Below, one piece after another: positions 36,333 through 47,968 of a stretch of DNA of 64,000 nucleotides. The stretch's first letter is position 1. Each line of letters opens with the position of its first letter. Origin of the DNA: Neckera pumila (taxonomy: Eukaryota > Streptophyta > Bryopsida > Hypnales > Neckeraceae); NCBI GenBank assembly GCA_963969595.1, contig OZ018412.1:3970501-4034500 (forward strand). Direction: 5' to 3'. The notes beneath the pieces are model-generated. The model did not search any database. It worked only from the letters and a program-made list of their open reading frames with translations, and was not told the origin of the DNA. Position numbers and translations under genes: made by a program.

Positions 36333-36757
36333 GCTTTGCTTGACACCTATGGAGTTCTAATTTGGTTTTTTGAATAACCTTGAAGCGACACTTTTGTAAT
36401 CCATTTATGATTTTTCAACACTCAATGCGGTTATACTGACAACCGTATAAGACCTTAACTCTAGTACAGAACCGTCAATTCACTTCCATAATCAAACCTT
36501 CCCTTGATCTAAATGAGTTATAAATAAGGTGTATTAGAAACACGTTTTTATTAAAAATGTTTTTTTTTTTTTTTTAAACGGTCAGTACTTTTATGATTGA
36601 TCTCTAACCAAATTGGGGCCATCTTCTAGGTGACCGGAATAGGCGATTTGACCGCAATGGGCTGTTTTACCTTAGAAGAAGCTAGAAAGTCCAAGCTAGG
36701 TATGACACTACCGTGGTGCAGTCCAAGATTTGGTCATGCATCAATAAGTTTGGCAAT

Positions 36758-37772
36758 TTAATCCCTAAATGCCCGAGGCACCATCACAAAAAATATGAGG
36801 CCTCAACAAGGCCTCTAAGCCTGGACCCCCGTAGTGATATTATGGAACAAACCCGGAAACAAAAAAATTGGAAATTGGAAATGTGACGTGGTTGAAGGGC
36901 CACGTCAGTGCTGATGTCAGCGCCACGTCAACATGACGTCATTTTAAAATTTTAAAATTAAATTTTTTTTTTTTCCGTAATTGCACCCCGCGGGTACCGA
37001 AAATCAACACTCGCAGCCTTGTTGAGGCCTCATATTTTTTGTAATGCCAAGTGTGGTGTTTGCAAAACTTTGAAGTTAAATAAAACCTACACAAAATAGT
37101 GAAATTAGGTTGCCCCACACTAATTTCTCATATCTAACACTTTCAAACATGGTCAACTATAGTCTGGGACAACCTAATTTCATTATTTTGTGTAGTGAAG
37201 TTGGTATCTTTAGTAGTTTATATTTTTAGAAAGTTCTTTTTGAAGTCTAATTTTAGCACCAAAAATCCAATCTTGAAAATAAGTGATAGAGATTTTTCTA
37301 TTCAAGTTTTTGTACAAGGGTACCCATTGCAATCTTGACTTCCCATAGTGTTGAGAGCTCTTGGAAATGCGCCTCAAATACACTAGATCTTGGAGAAAAA
37401 ATCACATTCAAAATTTGTTTAAAATAATTGTAGAGTAGATTTTAAGAAGCCATAAATTGATCAAGTTTATACAAGTTAGGCCCTTTAACCTCATATTTTT
37501 TTGGTCATCAACTTTTTAGACTTGATTTGTGTAAAGAAGATTGAAAGATCTTTGCAGTTTTAGCACCCTCATGGTCAAACATTATAATCTTTCACTCCAT
37601 AAGTGATATTGTTGTGTTTTCTTTTCCTATGAGATTTCTAACATGTCTAGTTCGAATTTGTACAGTTCCAATTCAAAAAAAATTGATACAACTTATCAAA
37701 ATGTTGGCATTTTGTTCAATTTAGAGCAAATTCTAGGAAGCCCAAAACAGGCATTGGGCATTTAGGGGTTAA
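36758..37772. mobile_element. TTAACCCCTAAA-type MITE carrying a nested MITE
   Basis: Left end TTAATCCCTAAATGCCCGAGGC, right end GCATTGGGCATTTAGGGGTTAA, imperfect reverse complements with TTAA outermost. A second element is inserted at 36786-37042, so this one is older. Confidence 0.75.
36786..37042. mobile_element. 257 bp MITE with 27 bp perfect inverted ends
   Basis: Begins ACAAAAAATATGAGGCCTCA (27 bases identical to the reverse complement of the right end at 37016-37042). The interior has several ACGTCA/CACGTCA motifs and a T run. The perfect ends suggest recent insertion. No matching target duplication could be fixed. Confidence 0.85.
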
Positions 37773-38949
37773 TTTATCCATCTTTCCATCAGAAGAAATA
37801 CCAACAATGGGTGTCTTTGGAGTCCGGATGAGCATGTTGCCTACTGTATGGAAAAGCTTCATATGGTCGGATGTCAATAAAAACAAGAAGCTATACTACA
37901 AAAAGCTCATGAGTCTATGTAGTATTGATTGGCTTGCTTTTTGAGTGAGGTCATACTCAAATTTCCTCACATTTTCTCATATATGCAATGTAACAATACA
38001 TGAAATCATAGGAATAAGGGTTTGAGCACGATTCCTATTATTAAAGTGCAATTTTTGTTGTTGGATGGCTTATTGTAATACATTAGTGGATTTGGGATTC
38101 TCTTGAAATGTCTTTTTTGGACACCATATGAATAAATTTAAAAAAATTCAAAGAGATAAAATTAGGTGTATCTAAAATCAATTTTAGGGCTTTCTAGAAT
38201 AGAGATTTTTTGTGAATTTCAAGCAAGAATCTATTGAGGACAAATTTAGAAATAAGTTAAATAAGACGCAGTCACCTTCTATACAAAGCCTTCTCTCCTT
38301 CAATCCGGAGCTAACCTACAAAGCACTTGTAGTATGCACATCAATTGTAGTAAGAAAGATCATGAAGTTCCATTTAGATCATCACCAAAAAAGCTCTTTG
38401 ATAGCACTTTCTTGCCCTTTTCTTGCTCTAAATGACTAATTCATTGCTTTCAAAGGAACATTTTGATTGAAACCACAAAGTCCTCCAACTCAACACCCTT
38501 TCTAATCTGGATCATTGCAAATTTGTCACTATCCAATTCTTGAACAAACTCTAAAAAGCTAGGAACTCCCAGTCAGGATGATATTGGAATCTGGCCTTCT
38601 AGATGAGCAAAATCATTTTTTCATCCAAATTGTAAGGGGAGTTGCTTGAACTTGTTTTTTCAGTGAATGCTTGAATGGTGTTGCACATTTGTACCTTGTG
38701 ATCTTTTTTGACTTTCCTACATAAAGAAATGGCAAATCCATGGATTGTCATATAGTATATTTTTGCAATTTTGGTTTTTTAATTTCTCTTTCCCAGAATT
38801 CTAGCCAAAAAATGATCTTTTTATAACTTGGGTTCCAAATCATTTAGAATTGTACAACATATAGGAAAAAAAATAAAAAATAGAGAATGACTCAAAATAC
38901 TAAATTGTCAAGAATTTAGTTATGGAATTGGAAAATGCCAATTCCAATG
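37773..38949. other. AT-rich spacer, no gene
   Basis: The open frame at 38212-38439 has no recognised motif. No RNA gene or clear terminal repeats were seen. Confidence 0.5.
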
Positions 38950-39279
38950 ATGGTCAATTTTGTTAAAATGGCGGCATTCCATTACAAGGGCACGTTCCTT
39001 CTATTTAGAACAGCCGTTCTGAAATCTACAATTGTCATACATTCTAAACAAATGCTTGTCCTAGATATTTAAAATCTATACCAATCCTAGATTTTCTAGA
39101 ACGGTCGGTCTGAAATCCATATTGTTCCTAGATATTTAAAATCTAAAATAATCTTAGTTGTCTGGAATCTATACCTATTCTAGATGTTCAGAGTGGTTGG
39201 TCTGAAAAAATGGCACAAGTAATATGGCACAAGGAAAATATGGCACTGGGAATACTGCCATTTTAACGAAATTGGCCAT
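38950..39279. mobile_element. MITE, GTTAAAATGGCGG family
   Basis: Left end GGTCAATTTTGTTAAAATGG and the right end read in reverse complement, GGCCAATTTCGTTAAAATGG, agree over about 29 bases. Inside, short segments with AGATATTTAAAATCTA recur. Related elements are at 45327-45517 and, as a right end only, at about 39525-39617. Confidence 0.75.
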
Positions 39280-39524
39280 AATGGTTGTAATGTGTAATAA
39301 TCAATCTACATCCAAAGTTTTATTTTTTTCAAAAATATTAAAATTTGAGTTAAATAAAGGACTTCAAAGTTTATTTTAGAGTGGCGATTCCATAACTACC
39401 CTCAAACTAAAAACATGGGTCTTTGACGTGTTCATTTTTTTGCCCTTCCTTTTCATGTGTGACTAAATTTTTTTGGGTGTAAAATCACCCACCCTTAGCA
39501 ACATTCACCCCTTTGGTTTCTGAA

Positions 39525-39617
39525 CCATCCAGGAAGGGTATAGATTTCAGACCGCACAATCTGAACTGGAAAAGTGCCAAAGTTGCGGAATGATGCCATT
39601 TTAATAAAATTTCCCAT
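39525..39617. mobile_element. right-end remnant of the GTTAAAATGGCGG MITE family
   Basis: The segment with AACCATCCAGGAAGGGTATAG and GGAATGATGCCATTTTAATA aligns with the right half of the 45327-45517 element. No matching left end is clear, so it is a truncated copy. Confidence 0.6.
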
Positions 39618-39639
39618 TAGTAACATGGGCTACAATATT

Positions 39640-41360
39640 TCTTCCCTTGACCGTCATGGTTGGGCTTGTGATCAAGAGTATCAGTATATTCCAAGCCTCT
39701 TTGTATGTTTTTCGTTGGCAAAATCCACATGCTCAAATTTACTGACTACATTACTTGAGAGCGCTCTATATGAGCTTGGGCTAGATGCTGATTCCTCCAT
39801 TTCCATAAACATTTCAACGGAAATGGGTTGAGGTCAAGATGGATTGTGCATGGGAAGCTCATCTGAAGCTGATATTGTATTTCAAGCATGTAAGTCTGGA
39901 AACCCATGAAAGCTATTTCTCAAAGAAATATGAATTGTCGATATTGTCAATAGGCAGGCACTTTGAGTTCAAATTTGAGCTGCTTAATCAGTTCCGGATC
40001 TTCTCACATAATCATCCGCATCTTTCATGTGAAGAGGTGTGGTTTTGACAGTACTGTGAGGTTAAAGTTCGCCTGGTAGATGAAGGTATGATGTGTAATA
40101 TAAATTTCAGATGACTCAGACTACTGCTGTTCTTGAGATGACAGTAGGGTAAAGCAGTGAATGTTGCTTCAACATATGGCACTGCTGCTTCATCTTCTTT
40201 TTCTTTTTTTTTTTTTCTGGAAAAGGAAGGTGACCATTAAAAACCAAACTGCTGCTTCATCTTGATACCCCTCGCTCAGATGACAAGGAGATATTTCACA
40301 ATTATGGGATTATGGTGGAGTCATGTGGTTTAATTGGCCAAAAATCTTTCCATGATTCATGTGGATAGCTCGACTGCAACCTAGTGAAGCGAGCTTGACC
40401 TTGTCCGCAACTCCCACTGCAATGTAGCCAAACGGTCTTACTAGTGATTGTCTCACTTTGGGTAAACGGTCTTAAGCTGGAGTGAATCATGGTGTGGATA
40501 GTCATGCCTCTTGAATGTACGTGCAGTTACAGTGCAATAGCTTCAATTTCGTTAAATTGTTGGTATTCCAATACTTTGACACCCATCATAAATCCATACC
40601 TGCCCTAAAATTTACATCTAGTGTACATGTAAGTCACAGTTTGGCGTTGGAATTACCCCACTGTACAAAAAAATTGGCGTCGCAGTTCTTTACCCTTTTT
40701 CTAAATAGAACGTCCACTTCGATTCATCATAGTCAATTAGAGTGATTTGCAATCTATGATTTGACATCCAATAGTGTGAGACGTAGTTTCCTCTTTCTAG
40801 TGTTATATTCTTTGGTACCACCTTTGAAACTTCCAAATTCAATCATTTTAAGTTTTATAGATATGACATTAGTTAATTGAAGCACTTACGAGTTGACAAA
40901 TTCGAATAAGTGGACTTTTATACAAGGCATGGATCTGCATTAAGCAAAGTCACCGAAGCAGCTAGCCACCATGCACTCAATGGATCTTTGTGTTCTTGAG
41001 CTCAGAAAGTGTTCGTCAAGTTGAAGGTTTGGTTTCTAAGGGTTTAGGGATCATCGTGCAGAAACTCAACCAAGTGATGCAAGCTCCTTTCCACGACATG
41101 ATTGTGCTAAAGGACCATTTATTTTAATAGCTGCACCAGATTCGTGATTCATAATAGAACACACGGGTACGGCATTTCAACATTGCAAGCTAAGGTTCAA
41201 TTACAACATGAACATGCTCTGACAGAGAAGATCGACATGGAGGTGCACGCTTTCATTCAAATGTACATGCCAGTGAATATGAAATTGACCAAGCGTGAAT
41301 TATGAAGGTACATGCAGCAACACAGATCTGTTGCTGCCAAGAGTGAATCACTGGACTGAG
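39640..41360. other. intergenic region downstream of the intact lectin kinase
   Basis: Open frames at 39574-39831 and 39839-40048 (plus strand) and 40302-40505 (minus) match nothing I recognise. The composition at 39640-40500 is less AT-rich than in the repeats, so an old gene fragment is possible. The 3' flank of the lectin-kinase gene ends at 41361. Confidence 0.4.
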
Positions 41361-43679
41361 TTAACGACCAGAATAAACCCAATGTGATGAAGAGATCGTG
41401 GCGATGGACGCCTGGATACTCGCTTGCTCCCCGACCGAAGCATCGGAGGTAGGCAGAGTAGATTGGGATGATCCTTGCCCAGCATCCTGGACGTTGTCAG
41501 AAGTCAAAGACGTCGAAACCGAACTTATCATTGCCATGTGAGAGAATCCAGGCCGGGAGTATCGCGCTTGCGGTTTACATCTTGGCAAAGGCGGCAGAGA
41601 CATCTCCATACTCTCGGAAGCCTGCAGCCACTGCGACGCCAGTCGCATTGATGGTCGATCTTCGGGATTTGGGTGACAGCACAGAAGGCCCAAGTGAAGC
41701 AGATTCGTCACCATCTTCTGGTCTTCCATTGCCGCATTGGAAGTGTGCCTCGCCGAGCGGTTCAAGTCAACCATTTCCTCGGAAATCAACAAACCTGACG
41801 CCTCTTGCATCTCGATTCCACCATACGGATCAGCATCCGGAGGTGGAAAGGTCCCAAGTTTTGAATCCACCAACAGAAGAATATTACCCGTTTCATGTGC
41901 ATGCCATATCCTGTCCACTAATGCACCATCCCCTCGCTCAATGGCACTCACGTCAAGCGGCCGCATCCCACACATCACTTCCAGCATCAGGACACCAAAA
42001 CTGTACACGTCTGATTCCTTGGTGGCTCTCCCTGTGACTGGCATCTCCGGAGCCATGTAGCCCAAAGTTCCTGCCATCATGGTCGTCTTCTCCATCTTTT
42101 GGTGGTCAATGAGGCGGGCAAGGCCAAAATCTCCCAAGTACGCATTCAAGTCTTCATCCAACAACACGTTGCTGGACTTGATGTCGCGATGCAGCACGCA
42201 TTGCTTGCATTCCTCGTGCAAGTATGCTAGAGCTGCGGCGACCCCACTGAGAATGGAGTGGCGCAGCATGAGAGGAAGGGACTCCGCAAAGTGCAATTGT
42301 AATAACTGAGCCTTCGCATTTCGTTCAGAAAATTGGAAGAGCCACTCATCCAAGCCGCCGTTGCACATGAAGTCATACACAAGCATCAGCTGCTCCTCCT
42401 CGTGGCACCATCCTCGCAGCTGCACCAAATTCCTGTGCCGAATCTGGCTGAGACTGGCAGCTTCTGCTTGGAAACCCTCCTCGCCGTGCTTGCTCTCATG
42501 GCGCATCCGTTTCACTGCTACCAGGGCACCGGAGGGGAGAACCCCTTTGTACACCGCTCCAAATGCACCGCTTCCAAGCATTTCACTTCTGCTGAAGTTC
42601 TTGGTCGCCTTTCTGAGTTCTTTGTACGTGAACACGCGCGGCACAAGGTTTTGGTCGACAAGATTATTGAACTTGGTACCTTTCTTGGTGTGAGATGCTC
42701 CCCTCCGCCGCTTTGCAATTACTATCCCTGCCAGCAGCAGCACTGCACCAACTCCAGCACAGACCCCAGCAATGATACCGGCCTTTCTTCCACTTGAGGA
42801 ACTGTTAGCAGAGATTGTCGGAGCACCCACTTCAGGCAGTCCATTGGACGCAAACTGCCAAGCTTCAATCTTGTGAACCTCGTTAAACCTTCCGACACTT
42901 CCGCTGAAGCCAACGTACATGTAATCATCGAAAAGGTCGACTAAGGGTACTGTTGCCTCGATGACAGGCCTAGCTGGTTTGGAAACATAGGTGAACAAGG
43001 AGCCGTTCGTAAAGAACACGTCAAGCTTCTCGGAAGGACTATCATAATCGATCCACGCAGTGAAGGAGCCACCGTTGACAAGATATGTGCAATTAATAAG
43101 CGTCCCACCACAAAGATTGCGCGACCTTGTCGAGTTCATGCTGTTAACGTCGACCCCTATATGGTTGTTGCTAGAGTCATTGTACTCGAGGTTTTGATAG
43201 GTGTCAAACTCTACGGCAAAGAACTGACTACTGCGAGTCGCTTTTCCGAGGCATAACCCTCCGCCCCCGTTCACTTCCCCCTGAACACTGCTGTTGTTCG
43301 TACTGAATGTAAAAGCCATTCCGTCCCCATGAAGAAACCCATCGTCAATAACCCAGTAGTTTAAACCTGTGATGGAGAATGTGAAGCTGGTGTTGAAAGA
43401 AGCCGCTGCACCAGTTGCGGCATCCTTCATCCTCACTCTGTCGGCGTAGTACAACCTCGCGCAACTGGCGGTTCCCAGCGAGTATCCCACAGAGTTCAAA
43501 AGAAATGAATTTTCGACTCCATAATGTAAAACGTCGTCCACCATTGAGAAATTGTCTGTGGAGCTGAAGTAGAGGTAGCTAAAGCTGGTGTTTTGAGCTT
43601 CCACAAGGATGGAACTTCCATGGGTCATGCACACTATTAGGATTAGTAGAGCAGTTGTCTGGTGATCATACAACCCCAT
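41361..43679 (-). CDS. L-type lectin-domain receptor kinase, intact
   Basis: An uninterrupted 772-residue frame with its ATG at 43679-43677. A signal peptide (about 1-28) is followed by a legume-lectin domain (about 30-277) with AVEFDTY (155-161) and NNHIGVDVNSMNST (171-184). The transmembrane helix (301-323) precedes basic KRRR. The kinase domain (about 365-690) has glycine loop GSGAFGAVYKG (369-379), VAVK with Lys390, HRDIKSSN (497-504), DFG (517-519) and APEMP (543-547; the usual Tyr of APEY is Met). All catalytic residues are present. Members of this family sit in the plasma membrane and take part in defence and cell-wall signalling; the ligand cannot be told from sequence. No introns are needed, as usual for the family. 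It is the only complete member among the four lectin-kinase loci in the window. Confidence 0.93.
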   Translation of the reverse strand: MGLYDHQTTALLILIVCMTHGSSILVEAQNTSFSYLYFSSTDNFSMVDDVLHYGVENSFLLNSVGYSLGTASCARLYYADRVRMKDAATGAAASFNTSFTFSITGLNYWVIDDGFLHGDGMAFTFSTNNSSVQGEVNGGGGLCLGKATRSSQFFAVEFDTYQNLEYNDSSNNHIGVDVNSMNSTRSRNLCGGTLINCTYLVNGGSFTAWIDYDSPSEKLDVFFTNGSLFTYVSKPARPVIEATVPLVDLFDDYMYVGFSGSVGRFNEVHKIEAWQFASNGLPEVGAPTISANSSSSGRKAGIIAGVCAGVGAVLLLAGIVIAKRRRGASHTKKGTKFNNLVDQNLVPRVFTYKELRKATKNFSRSEMLGSGAFGAVYKGVLPSGALVAVKRMRHESKHGEEGFQAEAASLSQIRHRNLVQLRGWCHEEEQLMLVYDFMCNGGLDEWLFQFSERNAKAQLLQLHFAESLPLMLRHSILSGVAAALAYLHEECKQCVLHRDIKSSNVLLDEDLNAYLGDFGLARLIDHQKMEKTTMMAGTLGYMAPEMPVTGRATKESDVYSFGVLMLEVMCGMRPLDVSAIERGDGALVDRIWHAHETGNILLLVDSKLGTFPPPDADPYGGIEMQEASGLLISEEMVDLNRSARHTSNAAMEDQKMVTNLLHLGLLCCHPNPEDRPSMRLASQWLQASESMEMSLPPLPRCKPQARYSRPGFSHMAMISSVSTSLTSDNVQDAGQGSSQSTLPTSDASVGEQASIQASIATISSSHWVYSGR

Positions 43680-43960
43680 CGTCTTCGATCGATCGAATCT
43701 GACGATTGGCGCACGAGGAGGATGAAACTTCTTGCCTTCTCGCGGTTCTATGAGCTATCTATCTCCTAGTGGAAAATCGTGCTGAAGGGCAAATCTGGAA
43801 GCCATTAACTGAAGAGCTTTCATTGATTCGTGACTCCCACAAATGAATTAATTGGTCCTACCCAAGGAAATGAAGCTACACTTTCTGGATCATGTATCTG
43901 GGGCTGTATTCGATCTCTCTGGCTCAGCAGAGGTTGACAGAGTCTGGCTATGGATCCTCG
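43680..43960 (-). promoter_or_regulatory. upstream region of the intact lectin-kinase gene
   Basis: Homologous to 10854-11130 and 61242-61520. Conserved blocks include GATTGGCGCACGAGGAGGA next to the start and TGTATTCGATCTCTCTGGCT further out. Conservation beyond the coding part shows the family copies were made with their 5' flanks. No TATA box position is claimed. Confidence 0.5.
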
Positions 43961-45326
43961 ATGCAACGCAAGCCAGGATTATTCATGGAAGCAGCACCAG
44001 ATCTAGATGGAACTCCAAAACCCGGCTGTCAGACCCAGCTACCTGTCGAACTAACTAGAGCTTGCTGTGCAGGAAATCGATCGGGAAGAACAATGAATTT
44101 GAACTTTACGGTACTTGGGGAGCCAGAGTAAACTTATGACTTTATGGAATGCAATTTAGCTATCAATCAACAGAAACATGCACACTTGACACTAATTGTA
44201 ATCAAGGCTCGATCCATAGAGCAAGGAAGTTGAGACCACTTATGGTGCATGGATGTCAATCCCGACGCGCAGCGTTAGCAGGAATTTGTGCACTGAGACT
44301 TATCCTCATGGGCAATTGCACGAAACAGGTTGCGTTGCACACCAAGCATTCCTTGACTTCGTACATATCATTATCAGCAGTCCCGGACGATACCCACCGT
44401 CAATAAGAATGTTTTGCCACTTCAAACATTTAGGTGTTCAAAATTCAGTCAATAAGCCGAAAGGTCGTAGTAGAAACTGGCATTGAGATAGTGAAACAAC
44501 CAGCCGGGAAGGATTCATAAGAGAAGTCTGGCAATGGACTAACTTAGAGGGCCATGCAATCACACTGTAATAAGAGGAAAATCAATTTTAATAGTCCAAT
44601 GACGCTAATCCATCCTAGGCCACTTTGAACTGACTACCTTTTATTACCTTTTAGTGCATGGACACAAGGACATCCTAAATATATTCCGCACTTTAATTGA
44701 AGTTAGTATCATTATGATTATAGTTAACTTCTTTTCAAATGGGACTAAATTTTGCTTCATAGATTCATAGATCAATATCATACTTGGAGATTAGAGTATA
44801 CTATAGTAAACATAAATTTCTTTCTTATGCAATACAAGCACAAGTCACATCCTATGGTTATATGTGTAAGAAAATCACTTTTAAGATTTTTTTGCTCTTT
44901 GCGCTTGTCTTTGCAATAAAAATGATAGTTTTGAGTGTCTTTTGATGAAGAAAGGCTTTTGGAATTTAGGATTAAGGTAGACGTCATTAAACCTAATATT
45001 TACTTCAAAGTGTCCTAAATTTTAGAGCTTTATGCAATTAAATGCCACATATTTTGTTCTCTAAATAAGCATTAAATAGAGGCGACGTATCAAAGTTGAT
45101 GTTAGTACAAGATTTGGAATATAAACTTAGTTGAATTAGCTCATATATTTCACTGAGTCTATAAATTTTTTAAACTGATATAAATTTGATTATTTAGTTT
45201 CTAAAGATGAAATAGAGAACTATTTGTATTGTCAATAACCATATTAGAATGTAGATCTTAGTACTAAGAAAAATGCAAAATGCAACAATTAGACCATGTG
45301 TCTTCAGTGTACTAATTGAAATAAAT
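43961..45326. other. intergenic region; includes a worn TTAACCCC-type MITE end
   Basis: No gene was recognised. The segment from about 44870 to 44976 (CTCTTTGCGCTTGTC..AATGATAGTTTTGAG..TTTAGGATTAA) aligns with the right end of the TTAACCCCTAAA family, leaving a truncated copy. Open frames at 44149-44486 show no known motif. Confidence 0.45.
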
Positions 45327-45517
45327 GGGGAATTTTGTTAAAATGGCGGTATTCCGCGTGCCATTTTGACAGCGTGCCATTTTGACCATTTAGGAAGGGT
45401 ATAGATTTCAAACGGCCGTTTTGAACCATCTATGATAGGTATAGATTTCAGAACAGCCGTTTTGAACTGTAAAAGTGCCAAAATTCCGGAATGGCACCAT
45501 TTTAATGAAATTTGCCC
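45327..45517. mobile_element. MITE, GTTAAAATGGCGG family
   Basis: Begins GGGGAATTTTGTTAAAATGG and ends with the imperfect reverse complement (CCATTTTAATGAAATTTGCCC). Inside, AGGGTATAGATTTCA and a variant are repeated next to GCCGTTTTGAAC. 191 bp. Confidence 0.8.
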
Positions 45518-46386
45518 TATAACTTGTGTACAGACTAGTAGTAGATCAAATTACAAAAATGTCAATTAAATCTCAAAAATTGCTACATTTACTTGCACAT
45601 GGACACCAAACCATCCCTTTGACTCACAAATATGTGCATCTTCAAACCGACGGTTAGAAATTGTCAAACCTTGAATTAGGATTTAAATATGACACCATTC
45701 CACAATTTTCGGTAGGAAAGATACTGAAAGAGTTCCAAATTTGCCCAAGGTTCTTGTACAGTGCTCTACTTCAAGCATCGTTTTCAACAAACAAAAGTCA
45801 TAGGCAATGAGTTTTTCAAATTGCAATGATGTGCATCACATGTTTCTGTGAAAGAAATCAAATCAAAAATACACTCAAAGTTACATCCAAAGTGCGGCAG
45901 TCCCAAGCATGTTTGACTTGGGGGTCATGAGAAGTTGGTGGTAATGATTCTTGCTTGCATAAAATTAATAAGAGAATGGACCTTATCTTCCATGCTCGCA
46001 CTTCCTCCAATTCTAAAGTTGCACAAGGGAACACACATGCAAAAAAACAACTTGCAAGATACAAATCTTTTTGAGCAGGCCCCCTGTGGGTGGCTGAATT
46101 GCCACCAGCCCCTTGGTCACATCATTTCCAAGTTCCATTTGGCCTTGTAAAATACAGAAGAGTTTCATTTCAAAAGTATCAATTGTTTATCTCCTTGGGC
46201 ATGTGGTCATTTTCTATAGTCTACACATACCGTGTTTCTAATATCTAATATAGATACTTATGTTAGTTGAAATGAAACATTTACGAAGCTTCAAGTGAAA
46301 GATAGAACAACAGAACAACGCATTAATGGTGAGAAACCATGTCCTTTAATTACATGTTGGAAGTTATTGTGCTTGACTATGGTCCA
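45518..46386. other. AT-rich spacer, no gene
   Basis: Open frames at 45858-46150 overlap on both strands and match no family. No inverted-repeat boundary was recognised. Confidence 0.45.
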
Positions 46387-46754
46387 TTAGAGAAAATTTC
46401 AGGCTTCCACAGGGTTGAGCATTCCACAAGCCTCCAAGTTACCTTGAAATTTGATTTTGGGGTGTTGAAAAAAATCATTTTTCCCCTATTCTTGCCTACT
46501 TAAATTGCAGTGGCAGTGGCAGAAACCAAATTTTAAGAATTTAAAATTTACTTTAACAAAACTTTATATATATATTTATATTTTAAATTTGAAAAAAAAA
46601 AAAATTGCAAAATTGCAAAATTTGATTGTTTTAACAAGTAGTCATACACTTTGACTGCTCACTGCGGCACTTTTCCAAAGTGATAGACCAAGCTTTGAAA
46701 TAGCTTGGTTTGGCACTCTGAAGCAGCACTCTGAAGGGTTGAAATTTTTTGTAA
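46387..46754. mobile_element. MITE, TTAGAGRAAATTTCAGG family
   Basis: Begins TTAGAGAAAATTTCAGGCTTC and ends with an imperfect reverse complement ending TTTTGTAA. The internal motif ACCAAGC..GCTTGGTTTG is shared with the copy at 13867-14201. 368 bp. Confidence 0.75.
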
Positions 46755-47209
46755 TGCTTCCAAAGTGTAATTTATATCTATGATTTAGGTACTCAGGTGA
46801 TATATTGAAAAAAATTTAAACAAATAAAAACTACAATACATTTCTAAGAAACTTTGGGCCAAGCATGCTAAAAGAAAATGGAAGCAAATGTGTTACTCTT
46901 GGTCACCATACAACTTTTTGTCGTTTTGCTACTACATTGAGAAGATAGAAGTGACACCATTTTCTTAGTGAGAGAATTTAGTTTGTGGGTTGTTGCAAAG
47001 AAGAGTGGTACTAATTATTTGTCACAGGGAGACAACGGCAATGTTCTTTTGCAAAATATTTGGAGAATGATTCATATGAATTTGAAATTTTTATTGGAGA
47101 TGGTTGTTTTGAGTGTAACAATATTCCCTATGTATTTTAAAATTTTATTGCAAAAGAAAATGGACATACCTTACAACTTCTAGAAGGCCTGGTATGTATT
47201 TTTAAGAAT
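46755..47209. other. AT-rich spacer, no gene
   Basis: The open frame at 46968-47183 has no recognised motif. It may include the degenerate left part of the element that follows. Confidence 0.45.
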
Positions 47210-47968
47210 TTATTGCGAATCAAAAGTTATGCCCCAAACAACTTGGAACTTGGAAGGGGCAGAGGGGTCCGCAAAAAATATTTCAAAAGTATGGGTTTTC
47301 TTTTAAAAAAAAATTCTCATAGATTATAATTTTGTCTACCTAGAAACCTTTGATTCATTCCATTTGGATTTGTTATGAGAAAGTTGTGGACAATCTTGTT
47401 TTTGGGCAATTAAAGCATCTTCTCGAAAAAATAACTTGTAGGATTCATTTCTAAATGCATTTTTTACATTTAAGAAAAAAAATAACTCCCCATGGTTTAG
47501 TTTGCTTGCTAAAACAATCTTACCATTGGAATTAGTGCATTTTAATTCCATTTTAGAGATGTTAATAATTTAGATTTTCTTTCTATCTTGTACCTACTTC
47601 TACTTAACAATTTTTTGAAGAATAAAAGTTACGTTTTTTAATTTTTTTCCTAGATTCTTAACTCATTTTTCTATCCTAAATATTTAAAGCTCAAAACTTT
47701 GTAGTGCAAAAAATTAGGTTCAAAGTCAAATAATCTAGTCTTGCAATGTGCTAAAAATTTATTTTTTTCACTTTAAACCCAGATTCTTGCAATCTAATTG
47801 GTTAAAAGTTTTCAAATTTTTTCCACAGATTCTCATACTAATAAGGTGCAAGATTCTATGGTTAAATGTGCCAAAAAAATAATTTTCAAATACTCTCACT
47901 CTTTGCTATAGAAATGGCAGTTTTGAGTGTTTTTGGGCAGAAAAAGGCCTTGGTCCTTTAGTGGTTAA
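47210..47968. mobile_element. TTAACCCCTAAA-type MITE, left end unclear
   Basis: The right end CTTGGTCCTTTAGTGGTTAA and the interior blocks (GAATCAAAAGTTATGCC, CTTGCAATCTAATTGG) align with the members at 12407 and 18846. The left terminus is not recognisable. Confidence 0.6.

Noticed and set aside
41468..42797. Several long plus-strand frames over the lectin-kinase gene
   Set aside because: They are antisense shadows of the GC-richer minus-strand coding sequence.
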